DNA of 64,000 bases from Kentomonas sorsogonicus. Taxonomy: Eukaryota > Euglenozoa > Kinetoplastea > Trypanosomatida > Trypanosomatidae. This document shows, one piece after another, positions 53,868 through 63,385 of this stretch. Position 1 is the stretch's first letter; every line of letters begins with the position of its first letter. Location: contig JAQOSZ010000009.1 in assembly GCA_030347455.1 (NCBI GenBank), positions 62,001 through 126,000 of the forward strand. The letters run 5' to 3'. The position numbers were made by a program, and so were the translations under genes. Under the pieces are notes generated by a model that made no database searches, had not been told where the DNA came from, and was given only the letters and a program-made list of their open reading frames with translations.

Positions 53868-55368
53868 ATGCGGTCCAACGCCAAGACGACACGCCCAGAG
53901 GCACGTCGTTCGCTGAGCGAGTCCGAGGCGCTGGTGGAGTTCACCAAGACCGTCTCTCTGGACGTCGATCTGGAAACGGCGCGACAGCTGCAAGTGCGCG
54001 GCCGCGGCCTCCGCGCGCTGCCGCCGTCGCTGGGCCAGCTGTTGCGCCAAGTGCGCAAGCTCGACCTGGCAGAAAACCGCCTCTCGGACCTCGCGCCGCT
54101 CGCGGGAATGCCGCTGCTGAGTAACCTCACCATCTCCAAGAACCCGGAGATCCGCTCGCTGGCCGGGCTGAGTGGCTGCTCACTGGTAGTTCTCACGGCA
54201 GCAGAGTGCTCGATTACTTCGCTAGAGGGCCTGGACACGATGGAACAAAACTCTCAAGACACTGGTGCTCAACAATAACTACATTCAGTTGTTTTCCCCG
54301 GATGCATTAGAGGCTAGCTCTACTACCGCTACCGCAGCCGCCACCGCTGCTACCCTTTCTCTTGCTGTTTCCAACTACAAGGCACTGTCTGCCCTGAGCG
54401 TCTGCGAGACGGTTGTGCTCTCCCGCAACGAAACCCTCTGTGCTCTCTACAGGGAGAACCCCGATGACACCCCGGCCGACGCCGGCGACAAGACCAAGGG
54501 CGGGGAGGGCAGCGACACGGAGGAGCGCGCGCTGCTAGCGCGACAGCACCCCCTCTCCGTTTTCGAGCACCTTCCTGCGCTGCGAAAGCTGTCGCTGAGC
54601 AGCTGCGGTCTGCGCTCGATGCCGGTACGCTGGTTTTTGCCGCTGCTGGTGGAGCTACGCCTCGCCCACAACTCCCTGACGTCGATGCGGCCGGAGGGCG
54701 TCATCTTCCGCTCCTTGAAGATTCTCGACGTGAGCCACAATGATTTGCCGGCCGTGTCGACTTTCCGGCGGTTGCACTTTCTGCAGCAGATCCACCTCCG
54801 CGGAAACCCTCTCGTCAACACCTACGTGGAACGTGACGAGCAGGAGATGATGCCCCCTGAATCTGTCTCTGCCTCGCCCGCGCAGGAAGTTCCACTGTCG
54901 CTGCAGCGTAGTCTGCCAAAGCTCCTCAAGCACCTGCAGTCCATCGATGGACGACCTATTCTTTCAGCAGAGGCCCTCGCCGCCGAACGGGCGAAACGGC
55001 ACCGCGAGCCCGATCCGGCAGACGAGCGGCCCGCCGGAAAGAAGCACAAAAAGGAGCAGGCAGAGGACGAAGAGGATGATGCTTTGACGAAGGCCATATC
55101 ACCAGGATCATCTCGAGGCGAGGGCAAAGCAGTTCCCCAAAAGAAGAAGCGCACTCGCACGCGAGAAGAGATTGACGCGGAGACGGACAGCAAGGACGCG
55201 GTCGTCGACCTTGGTCTTTCGGAGGACGCGGCACGCAGCGCTCAGGCAAAGATTGTCCGGCGCGAACGGGTTCTAACGGCCCCGGCGGCCGTGGCTGCCT
55301 CCCGCCCTGTTGGAGGTGACGCTTTCGAGCTGATCAACCAATCCCGCGAAAAATTCTCTTCGTGGTGA
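53868..55368 (+). CDS. Leucine-rich-repeat protein, one frame break
   Basis: An ATG at 53868. LRR units of the SDS22 type begin near residue 40: LQVRGRGLRALPPSL, VRKLDLAENRLSDLAPL, LSNLTISKNPEIRSLAGL, LVVLTAAECSITSLEGL. The frame then derails at the A4 run 54247-54250. Removing one A gives MEQTLKTLVLNNNYIQLF, a perfect next LRR, and joins the following 360-residue frame. That continues with LRKLSLSSCGLRSMP, LVELRLAHNSLTSM and LKILDVSHNDLPAVS, an LRR cap, and a Lys/Arg/Glu-rich tail with a nuclear-signal-like GKKHKKEQAEDEEDD and PQKKKRTRTREE. About 499 aa in all. SDS22-like LRR proteins bind phosphatases, dynein or nuclear partners; the basic tail hints at a nuclear or nucleolar location. Confidence 0.75.
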
Positions 55369-55768
55369 GAGTGAGAGGGCCATCTCTGTCTTCTTCTCTC
55401 CACACGGCGTCTCTTTTGGGCTGCCCCTGATTTCATAACTACACGTTTAATCGCTAAAGTTTTCTCTCTTCTATCCTCAATTTTTCAAACCTGAAGTTGT
55501 AGTCCGCACGAACTGCTGTTATATCACTCGTCCAATGAGAAACGTTCGTCCGTGTGTTAATTTCAAAGCGCTCTCTCTCTCTCTCAAAAAAAGAGAAAAA
55601 AAGAGATGCACATATGATCAAATCCATGCAGAGCTACCAAATTTGGAGAATCCACCATCGTTTCGCACCTCGTCATCAAACCCTGACTTGATTTCTCTCC
55701 CCTATTCCTTATTTCTTCAGCTTTGTTTCGCTCATTCACCTTCCTCGCCCCCTCCCCCTCGTACGGTT
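55369..55768. other. Intergenic, plus block
   Basis: No gene is believed. An open frame from 55535 runs into the next gene, but its first 78 codons are low-complexity UTR-like sequence (CT runs, A runs). Confidence 0.45.
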
Positions 55769-56566
55769 ATGAACTATGAGGCCCACACAGAAGACGGCGC
55801 GGAGGCGCTTGCCGGCCGGCTGTGGGCGCAGCAGCGCGTCATCGAGCGTCTGCGGCAGCAGGTGGCCGACTTGGAGACGGCTTTGGAGCGCGCACTCATG
55901 TCCTCTCCACCGCCGGCTGCTGGCAGCACCCAGCACCAGCACCAGCGCTGCCGCCACTGCCGCCACTGCCGCCTCTCTCGGGGGCGGCCGGAGCGGCACC
56001 ACTCCGCGCAAAGGCTTTCCTCTGCACGCGGGGCAGCAGTGGTGAACCCCAACCACGACGCAGCGGCCATTGACGCGATACTGGAGGCGCACCGCCGCGG
56101 ACAACCCCATTTGCCGGCAGACGTTGTGAGCGAGCTGTGCGACATCAGACGCGGCCTGACTCAGCGACAAACAGCCATTTGGCATCCACATGCTCGCTCT
56201 CCAGTCCCGCCGTACTCCTCTTCGTCATCATCATCCTCTTTTGACTCTTATTCTTCGTGCTCGTCTGCGGCGATGGCCCCACACTCCTCCGAGTTTTACA
56301 GATTGGGTAGGGGGACTCCTCCTGTCAGACAAGGCCAACCGCCTGTGGCTCCGGGCAGCGGCGGCTCCGTAGACCGCGTGAACCCGCGTTGGGTGGGGGA
56401 GGCCGCTGCCGACGCAAGCGCTCACGCACGCCAGAGGCTCGTTCCTCCCCCTCCACCACAGCAGAAGCGTGTAAAGGAAAGGACTCATTCACAGATGATG
56501 AGCCCAACTCCACCGCCCCCGCCCGAGGCGCTCGTCTTGACGTTCACTGGGGGCTCTGTTCAGTAG
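55769..56566 (+). CDS. Low-complexity hypothetical protein with N-terminal coiled coil
   Basis: The start chosen is the ATG at 55769 (MNYEAHTEDGAEAL), giving 265 aa. Residues 12-45 form a predicted coiled coil (LWAQQRVIERLRQQVADLE). There follows a His/Cys/Arg-rich patch (QHQHQRCRHCRHCRLSR), a short ordered helix-rich part (AIDAILEAHRRGQPHLPADV), then Ser-, Pro- and Gly-rich disorder to the end. CRHCRHC is not a recognised zinc-finger spacing. I do not recognise the protein. The high GC and open frame support coding, but composition alone could inflate an open frame here. Confidence 0.5.
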   Translation: MNYEAHTEDGAEALAGRLWAQQRVIERLRQQVADLETALERALMSSPPPAAGSTQHQHQRCRHCRHCRLSRGRPERHHSAQRLSSARGAAVVNPNHDAAAIDAILEAHRRGQPHLPADVVSELCDIRRGLTQRQTAIWHPHARSPVPPYSSSSSSSSFDSYSSCSSAAMAPHSSEFYRLGRGTPPVRQGQPPVAPGSGGSVDRVNPRWVGEAAADASAHARQRLVPPPPPQQKRVKERTHSQMMSPTPPPPPEALVLTFTGGSVQ

Positions 56567-56820
56567 TTGACGCCTGTATAGATACACCGCTTCTTTTTTT
56601 TTTTTTTTTGTTGCTGCTCTGTCATAGTCGCCCCTGCTTCATTTCACTTTACAGTACCCCGAAGAAATCCCTTCTAGTGCCCAACGATGGTGGCACCACT
56701 CCATGGCACGTGCGCACTGACATGGCTGAACAAATAAGAACTTCATCATCATAACACTACTGCCAGGACATCATCGCCTCTGTGAGGTGCATCACACTTT
56801 AGTCCCAAACTTGTGTGTGC

Positions 56821-56824
<4 letters not shown>

Positions 56825-56852
<28 letters not shown>
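56825..56852. repeat. (GT)n microsatellite
   Basis: About 14 GT units, preceded by GTGC-type variants from 56812. Confidence 0.9.
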
Positions 56853-56855
<3 letters not shown>

Positions 56856-57061
56856 CTTGTGTAGGAATATGTATATGCGACTGACGTCATGCACTGCCAG
56901 TTTCACACATCAACTTTCGTGTTGGAACACATTTATTTTTAAATGCCCTATTCACTGCCTTCTATGTTCCCTCTCTTTTCAAAACGTCTGTGTTATCGGT
57001 CTCACCAGGAAGCAAATATATATATATATATATATAGATAGAGATATAAAGCAGCGTAGTT

Positions 57062-57080
57062 CGGTTTTTTCCACTTCGCA
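57062..57080 (+). promoter_or_regulatory. Candidate trans-splice acceptor, very short 5' UTR
   Basis: A T-rich tract ends in TTCGCAG at 57080, only 6 nt before the ATG at 57087. If used, the native 5' UTR would be 6 nt plus the spliced leader. Confidence 0.4.
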
Positions 57081-57086
57081 GGTGTG

Positions 57087-58157
57087 ATGCAGTTTGTGCT
57101 GCAGTTCTCCAGCGAGCAGGAGCAGTACTCGCAGTACGTCCTGCCCGAGTCCCGGCTGCGCGCGCGGGCGGCGGTGGAGACGGCGGCGCGGGAGCAGGCC
57201 AAGAACAAGCGCCACCGCAAGAGCAAGACCAGCGCCGGCACGCGGGACGTGGGCATCACGGGGGAGGGGCTGTTGCTGCTGTGTCTTGACGAGGCGGAGC
57301 AGCCCGGGGCGGCCGAGGCGCCGCTGGTCGCGTGCGCGCTCGTGAGCTATCTCGACTACGGGCTCGGCAGCGTCGTCAGCGTCGTGCTCACCACCGACTT
57401 CGCGCAGCACTGGTTCAGCCTCGCGGACGACCTGCTGCCGCCCGGCCGCCCGGTGCTGGTCTTCCTCGGCAACAAGTCGCTGGAGCAGGGCGTCGCGCAG
57501 AACCGCCTCGGCATGGGCGGCACTGCCATGGCCATCAGCGGCGGCAAGCTGCACCACCATCACCACCTGTCCTCGGCGTCGGCGGCGGCGCCCTCCGCGT
57601 CGGCGGCGGCCGCGCCGGCGTCCTCCACCCGCACCCCCGGAAAGCGCCAGCGCGACGACTCGGCCTCGCGCGCCGCCTCCAACTCGACGCGGCGCAGCAC
57701 GGCAACAGTCGGCTCAACGCCGCGGCACTCGACGCGCGCGGGGACGGTCGCGCTGGGGCCCACCTTCGCGGCGCTGCCGGAGGCGGTGACCCCGCAGGAC
57801 TACCTCAATGTTAACCGCCTTCTCGACCGCGGCATCCTCCCGGTGACGAGCCCTCTCTACGCGCAGCTCGAGCCGTTCCTGTGCACGCAGTGCCGGCACC
57901 TCCCCGCCCTCACGCGCACCATGTCGTGCTGCGGCATCGTCGTTTGCCCGGCGTGCGCGGACCCGTTCCTCCGGTGGGGCTCCGGCAGCGCGGCCGCAGC
58001 GACCACCAGCAGCTGTCCCGAGTGCGGGGAGGTGCCGGAGGCGGCGCCGCTGCTGCATCACGACCGCGGGCTGATGGTGCACCAGGTCATCCGCGAGCTC
58101 AAGGTGCTGTACCGCGAGCAGCTCGAGGCCATCAAGAAGGACTCCACCATTCTGTAA
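57087..58157 (+). CDS. RING/U-box-like zinc-finger protein
   Basis: An ATG at 57087 (MQFVLQFSSEQEQYSQYVL); 356 aa. The C-terminal zinc region at about 264-312 reads LCTQCRHLPALTRTMSCCG, then VVCPACADPFL and SSCPECGEVPEAAPL, giving Cys pairs in RING order with CCG in the position seen in RBBP6/Mpe1-type RINGs. The N-terminal 130 residues look like a small globular domain; I cannot make it a DWNN domain. In between is a Gly/His/Ala/Ser spacer with five consecutive His near 153-157 and Arg/Ser-rich disorder. RINGs of this class are E3 ubiquitin ligases, and Mpe1 acts in mRNA 3' processing. RING fold is likely; the Mpe1 link is only a hint. Confidence 0.7.
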   Translation: MQFVLQFSSEQEQYSQYVLPESRLRARAAVETAAREQAKNKRHRKSKTSAGTRDVGITGEGLLLLCLDEAEQPGAAEAPLVACALVSYLDYGLGSVVSVVLTTDFAQHWFSLADDLLPPGRPVLVFLGNKSLEQGVAQNRLGMGGTAMAISGGKLHHHHHLSSASAAAPSASAAAAPASSTRTPGKRQRDDSASRAASNSTRRSTATVGSTPRHSTRAGTVALGPTFAALPEAVTPQDYLNVNRLLDRGILPVTSPLYAQLEPFLCTQCRHLPALTRTMSCCGIVVCPACADPFLRWGSGSAAAATTSSCPECGEVPEAAPLLHHDRGLMVHQVIRELKVLYREQLEAIKKDSTIL

Positions 58158-58763
58158 CGCGCGGAGTACGAGACGAAGAGATCTCCACGTGGACACGCAG
58201 TGTTTGCGTCGATGCGCGTTCTTTTCTCCGTCTTTTCTGTTTCATCATTTCCTTCTTCTCTCCCCCCTTTCCGCTTTATCAGCTTTTGCCTCCTTGCAAA
58301 TGTTTTAAGCTCGAAGAGTAACTCTTTTATCTCACCCCAACTACACGGTAAGTTTATCGCCTGGCGTTGGTGTGCGATACATACAAGGTCGTGCCCCTTG
58401 ATTGCCTCTCTTCCTCTCTTCACTGAAACAACCTCCCTCCCCCCCTCCCTCCGTTCTATTCTCCGTCTTCCTCACCTCACCAACTGCACAGACTACAATC
58501 AGATTTTTTCCCCCTCTACCCTTCACGCTTCTAGCACTTGTCGTTCACCAAACTTTGTCGTCGTCGATCCCACAGCTTCTCTTCACTTTTCTCAAACTTT
58601 TTTTTTGTATTCACATATCTCTCGAAGATTCATCACACTATTTCACTCTCCTTTCTCTTCTTCTTCCTGACGTATTTTCTTTTTTTTTGTCTGAGGCAGA
58701 GGCCCTTTTCTCATTCAGAGGTACCTACTTAGCTCAAAACCTGAGAAACTTTACATTGGACTG
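58158..58763. other. Intergenic, plus block
   Basis: No gene is seen. C/T-rich on the plus strand throughout, with T runs at about 58600 and 58680-58688. Confidence 0.45.
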
Positions 58764-59540
58764 ATGATGCGTCGCTTCCGACTATCGCTTTCTCTTCATG
58801 AAGCCGCTTTCCCCATTGTTTTGCATTCCTGCTGGGCACTCTATCCCGCACGATGGTCGTCTCAGGCCGCATCTCCCGCCACCAAGAAACCGCGCGGGAG
58901 GAAATCCGTAAAGTCCACTGCGGCTGAGGTGCCGCCCGCCCCGACGCCGCCCGCCCCCACTCCTGTAGGCGTCATATCCGTTTCCGCACCGGCGCCACCA
59001 TCGGAGGCGGCGAAGACACCGGCACCGCGTCGCTCTCGCAAGAAGAAGACGGACGCCAAGCCAACAAACGCACCGAATGCGGTAACCACTCAGGCTCCAG
59101 AAGCTGATGCCTCGGCAGCCACTCCCACAGGAAAGCGTCGCCAGACGAGGAGGAAGAAGACTGCTGCGGAGAAGGACTCCCTCTCGGACCCACCGGCGGG
59201 CGAGAGCCCCCAGGCAGCACAGCAGGGGGAGCCCGCCGCGAAAGAAGCGGCGGAGACCGCGGCGACACCCACCGCTGCAGACGCCGACGCGAAAACAGCT
59301 GCAACCGCGCCACCCCTCCCTCCACTGCCCCCACCGCTTCCCGGCGCCATGTTCTCCTTCCAGGAGGATCCCCTCGTCCAGCTTCACCGCAAGGAGTCAC
59401 CGAAGCCCAGGGGGGGCTTTGGCGGCCGTGGGAGCTACGGTGGCGGCGGTGGCCGCGGCGGCGGTAGCGGGTACAGCGGAAAAATCAACTACGGCCGCGG
59501 CGGAACTGGCGCACGGAGCTTTGGGCACCCCGGGATGTGA
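58764..59540 (+). CDS. RGG-rich protein, putative mitochondrial RNA-binding
   Basis: Tandem ATGs at 58764 and 58767; 258 aa. The N-terminus (MMRRFRLSLSLHEAAF, then YPARWSSQAAS) resembles a mitochondrial presequence. An AT-hook-like KKPRGRKSVK comes next, then about 130 residues of Ala/Pro/Thr disorder with Lys/Arg clusters (RRSRKKKTD, KRRQTRRKKTA). A short ordered-looking FSFQEDPLVQLHRKES precedes a C-terminal RGG/GYG domain of about 50 residues. RGG tails bind RNA and are methylated; kinetoplastid mitochondria use several RGG proteins in RNA editing and stability. No RRM, cold-shock or KH domain is present, so assignment to a named editing factor is not justified. Confidence 0.65.
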   Translation: MMRRFRLSLSLHEAAFPIVLHSCWALYPARWSSQAASPATKKPRGRKSVKSTAAEVPPAPTPPAPTPVGVISVSAPAPPSEAAKTPAPRRSRKKKTDAKPTNAPNAVTTQAPEADASAATPTGKRRQTRRKKTAAEKDSLSDPPAGESPQAAQQGEPAAKEAAETAATPTAADADAKTAATAPPLPPLPPPLPGAMFSFQEDPLVQLHRKESPKPRGGFGGRGSYGGGGGRGGGSGYSGKINYGRGGTGARSFGHPGM

Positions 59541-60204
59541 TGATCTCAAGTGCCATATCAATTTTTTTCTAGTTTTTCCTATCTTCTTTTTTTTTTCCAC
59601 AATGTTTTGTGTGACGGTGACGTTCAAAGGCATGCAAAAGTAAAGACCCTCGTTACCACTCATTAGCTCAGCTCCTCATTTTGTTTTCACGTGCCCTTCC
59701 TCTTCACTGCCACAAATTTTCTTCTCTCAGATATTTTCGTTTCCACCCTCACCCCAATTGAGGCTTCGTCTCTCTCTCTCTCTCTCTCTCTCTTTTCTCT
59801 CTCCCCCCTCCCCCCACACTCACTGCTCCGTTGATCAACAGAGAATGAAATCAGTACTTCAAAAAAAAAAAAAAATGATTATCACCATCTCCCATTTCCT
59901 GAACTGATAAACCCTTTGTTGCTTACATGTAGTGCTTCGCGGCGGGGCTTCGTTTTCTATTTCTTTTCCTGATGATGCAATGCAGCTCTAGTTTCTTATT
60001 TATTTATTTATTTGCTAGCTCTTCTCCACCCACCCAATGACTCCCACACCGCACGTATATGCATACTTATTACAGCTGTACTTCATTGATCTATGTTGAT
60101 TTCCTCACCCCCCCCCGCTAAACTTCCTTAATTTCCTATTTTTAGCTTTTAAAACGTCTTTTCCTGTCTTTTCATGACCTTTACAGTGGACGGCTGCCTC
60201 CTCG
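59541..60204. other. Intergenic, plus block
   Basis: No gene is seen. (CT)n at about 59769-59792, A14 near 59861-59874, ATTT-type repeat near 59998-60013, and a T/C-rich tract leading to AG at 60185-60186. Confidence 0.45.
60155..60186 (+). promoter_or_regulatory. Candidate trans-splice acceptor of ESCO gene
   Basis: A T/C-rich tract ends in TTTACAG at 60186, 18 nt before the ATG at 60205. This acceptor removes the out-of-frame ATG at 60174, supporting the 60205 start. Confidence 0.5.
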
Positions 60205-61011
60205 ATGCCTCTACGGTCGGTACGCACGGAAGTGCGCCTGTTGGCTTCCAACAGCGCTCGGAAACGTACACCAGCGGGAGCTGCCAAGGCAACGAAACGC
60301 CCGTCGCGCAAAAGAGAGGAGGAGGAAGAGAGGACACTTTTGCCAAGTGAGGCCCTCATCGTACCAGGCTCTCTTTCTGCGATTTTCAGGAAAGTGCATT
60401 CCCCTCCGTGCGCGGCGGCGGCTGTGAGCGGCACGGAGGCGCTGCTGTTCATACCCGAGTACCACCTCACGCGACGACCAGGCTCGCCCGAGGCGACTGC
60501 GTCCTGCCCACACCTGCTGCCCGGCGGCCTCGCGCGCGCGCTGCTGCGTGCCGTGCGCCGCGCAGAGAGTGATGTCGGCGTCGCGGGCGCGGTGAATCCG
60601 GTGGCCTCTCCCGCGGACGCCGACGCCCCCACCGCTCTGGTGGCGCTGCTCTCTCTAGACGCAGGCGCAGGCGGCGGAGCGGCGAGGTGGGCTGTCGGCG
60701 GGGTGTTGCTGGCGCGCGAGCTTAGCCGGGCGTTCCGCGCGCACCCCTCTCAGCTGCCGGGGGCGCCGGTGGTGGTCGGCGACACGTGGTGTTCCGGCAC
60801 CGCGTACTGTGGGGTGATGCTAATTTGGGTCGACGAGCGGCGGCGGCGGGCGGGGGCGGCGTCGCGCATGACCCACTTTATGCGCACACATCTCTGCTAC
60901 GGCTACACCATCCCATCGGAGCACGTCGCCTTCTCGGAGCCGACGGCCGCCGGCGCCGACTTCGCGCGTCATTTCACTGGCCGATCAGACTTTCTAGTGT
61001 TTCTCAACTAG
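60205..61011 (+). CDS. ECO1: Cohesin acetyltransferase, Eco1/ESCO family
   Basis: An ATG at 60205; 268 aa. The last 80 residues are unmistakably ESCO: CGVMLIWVDERRRRAGAASR (acetyl-CoA loop RRRRAG), MTHFMRTHLCYGYTIPSEHV, AFSEPTAAGADFARHF, TGRSDFLVFLN. Animal and yeast enzymes read CGISRIWV, RRKKIA, YG, AFSDPT and FLVY in the same order. The enzyme acetylates SMC3 in S phase to lock sister-chromatid cohesion. Two differences: the AFSDPT aspartate, proposed as catalytic in human ESCO1 (Asp810), is Glu here, and the N-terminal half is basic (KRTPAGAAKATKRPSRKREE) without the usual C2H2 zinc finger. No PIP box is obvious. The frame is intact. Confidence 0.88.
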   Translation: MPLRSVRTEVRLLASNSARKRTPAGAAKATKRPSRKREEEEERTLLPSEALIVPGSLSAIFRKVHSPPCAAAAVSGTEALLFIPEYHLTRRPGSPEATASCPHLLPGGLARALLRAVRRAESDVGVAGAVNPVASPADADAPTALVALLSLDAGAGGGAARWAVGGVLLARELSRAFRAHPSQLPGAPVVVGDTWCSGTAYCGVMLIWVDERRRRAGAASRMTHFMRTHLCYGYTIPSEHVAFSEPTAAGADFARHFTGRSDFLVFLN

Positions 61012-61240
61012 TACTGGGAGGCTGCTGCGCTGTTGCGTGTCCTTCATTTCTAGCTGCTCTAATTCTTTTGTCCTTTTTCTTCTGCTTTTTTTTGTTTGTT
61101 TGCTAGTCTGGCACTTTCTGCTGCTTGTTTTCCAGCTCTTGATCCATGCGCGTACGATTTACACAGGTTTTTCAGAATAGTATTGCAACAACGAAACATT
61201 TTTTTCGTACTCTTCCCCTTTCATTTACTGCCATGTGCGT

Positions 61241-61271
<31 letters not shown>

Positions 61272-62406
61272 CGTGCGGAGAATCAGGATCTGTACTATGC
61301 GCAGGAGAAGCTGTCAAACAACATTCTAGTTTTCTTTCATTTCACAATGCCGGTAGGACGCTTCACCCCCCCCCCCCTCGCACAATTTTGCCAAATTCGC
61401 TGTCAATCTACCCTTGTACTGTTTTTTCTTTCTTCCTCCCAAAGTCGCACTTCTAACTGCAGCAAAAACGAAGCTGAACACGCCTAGAATGATAACCTAG
61501 GAAGAGACACATCATCAACAGATCACTCCCCTACTGCAATTTCACCTCTGCTGTTCTGTGCTCATTGGAAGGTGCTCACACTTTTTTGTTCTCCCTTTTC
61601 CCTTCCCACACCGGTCGGACGTGATGTTTTCCAAAAAAAGAGTTTCTGATGTAATGAGTCTGATCCTTGACGATCGAGAAATCTTTCACATTTTACTGAT
61701 CGCCGACGTGGCGTGCCCAATCCTCTTCCTATCCCTTTGCCTCGCCTCCTTCCACGCACTTCGCTCTTTCGCCGCTTGCCCCCCTCTCCACCTTCCCCCT
61801 CCCTCCCCTCCCTCTCCCTCCGCACCGACCCAGCCAGCTGGCAGCGCTGCGACGCACGATGATGATTGTGGCACTCTCTCCACGGAACGCGCTGACAACA
61901 TTTGTGTGCCTTCGAACCTAATACCAAGGCTGAGTGTGCGTGGCGCTGCGCTGGTGCTTCTTTTCTCTTCATGACTCCTTATCTGCTAATCAAGACATGT
62001 ACAGCTGCCCGTTTCCTTTTTTCACCCATACACACAAAACACACACGTAGACACGCAGTAATGTGTAGTGTTATTAATAACGTTCATTGGTGAAACAAAA
62101 TTGTTGACTTATCTTCCAGTGCTCTGCGTCGAAAAAAGACAAGAAATTGACGTTGGTTTAATACCTTGTTCTGTTGTTTATCTCTCTCGGAACTTCCTCT
62201 CCATCCCCCGTACTCTACGCATCCGAAGTTTTATAATTTCCTGTCTTTCTTTTTCCCCTCACCACATCGGACTCATCTCTTGCAGCTTATCAATTTACAT
62301 ATCTCTACACACTGCCCCTACCTCTCGGTGGCGCATCAATATTTGTTAGCAACAGAAGTTAACGAGCAGAAGAAAAATAAAAGGTGAATCAAAAGGTGAA
62401 GCAAAG
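61012..62406. other. Intergenic, plus block (1.4 kb)
   Basis: No credible gene. It contains (GT)n at 61246-61270, a C10 run near 61368-61377 and a weak open frame at 61624-61974 that I do not accept. The best splice acceptor for the RING gene is AG at 62284-62285, after a C/T-rich stretch. Confidence 0.45.
61246..61270. repeat. (GT)n microsatellite
   Basis: About 12 GT units in the ESCO 3' UTR or following spacer. Confidence 0.9.
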
Positions 62407-63385
62407 ATGCAGCAGAGTAAAAAGCGTCTCACGCAAGAGGAATGGGTGAACCGCGTGCGGACGCTTCACTGTGGAGGAGTGCCAGCAAGTCAAAGTTCCA
62501 CCGCCCCACCCCCTGACATCCCCAGCGAGCAGGTTCAGAGGGCCCTGCGCAGCGCCCAGGAGCAGCAGAGCCGCGCCCGCATGATAGCCGAGGTCAACGT
62601 CATGCAGCGCAGCAACCAGGCTGCGAAGAGGTCGTTCGGCTTCGCCCTCGCGAAGAAATCGTGCGCGCGGGGCGCGGCTTCTGTCGCCGCGGAATCGGGC
62701 GGAAGAGGCCGAGCGGGAATTCGTGGAGATGCGGAGGCGTCTCCCCGCCGGCGGCCGGCCGGCGAGCGATACGGCGGACGTCTGGGTTGCGGAGGTCCCA
62801 TCCGACGGCGGCGTTGACGACTCGTTAACAGAGGCGGAGAAGGTCGCGCTGGAAGAAATGCGAACGGAGCCACTCGACGCCACCACCTGTGCGGAGAAGT
62901 TCCAGCTCTTTGAGGTCTTCAGCGGTCGCGTCTCCGCGGCGCGCAAGGACGTTGAGGAGCTCATTCCTCGACTCCCCGCGGTCGCCAGGGATGCGGCCAC
63001 GCGGCAGCTCGAGAAAATGGACGGGGAGCAGTCCCGCACGGGCGTGTACAACGACAGCCGCAACTGGTTCGCCTACGACATGACGCGCGCCAGCATCTCG
63101 AACCTGGCGGCTCTCAACGCAGCGCTCGAATCGGTGCGCGCCAAACTGAATCTCCTGAGCGACGAGGCGCAGCCGCAGTGCCCCATCTGCATGGAGGCGT
63201 GGACGGCGCCGGGGGCGGAGGTGCCGCCGGGAGAGGCCGCCGTCGTGCCGCGCTACCTCGGCTGCTGCCACCGCGTCTGCGAGGAGTGCTGGAGCCACTG
63301 GTCCGAAACGTGTGGAAACGACGTCTACTGCCCGCTGTGTCGTTACGTGGAGTTCCGCAAGCGCATGCTGCATCTGGTGCGGTAA
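62407..63385 (+). CDS. C-terminal RING-finger protein, frame broken
   Basis: The ATG at 62407 gives MQQSKKRLTQEEWVNRVRTL, preceded by a good leader. The first frame is coding-like to about residue 70 (IPSEQVQRALRSAQEQQSRA). From about 62.72 kb another frame is clearly coding: LTEAEKVALEEMRTEPL, VEELIPRLPAVARDAATRQL, NLAALNAALESVRAKLN, then a RING (CPICMEAW, CCHRVCEECWSHW, YCPLCRYVEF) ending at 63385. The RING places it as a probable E3 ubiquitin ligase. The join lies between about 62,610 and 62,720; all three frames are open there, so one or two single-base changes could be involved. The RING half is secure, the N-terminal link probable. Confidence 0.75.

Larger units (their letters stand above)
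56567..57086. other. Intergenic, plus block
   Basis: No gene is seen. It contains (GT)n at 56825-56852, (TA)n at 57017-57036 and a tract ending in CAG at 57080, the probable splice acceptor of the RING-like gene. Confidence 0.5.

Noticed and set aside
57087-58157. Firm call as RBBP6/Mpe1
   Set aside because: The RING resembles that class, but the N-terminal DWNN domain and CCHC knuckle are not evident.
60174-60350. Upstream out-of-frame ATG (MTFTVDG) before the ESCO gene
   Set aside because: It lies 5' of the best splice acceptor and stops after about 58 codons, so it would not be in the mature mRNA.
61624-61974. Open frame MFSKKRVSDVM with one hydrophobic segment
   Set aside because: Mostly pyrimidine-driven Pro/Ser/Leu text in a spacer, with no codon-composition support; could be tested by ribosome profiling.
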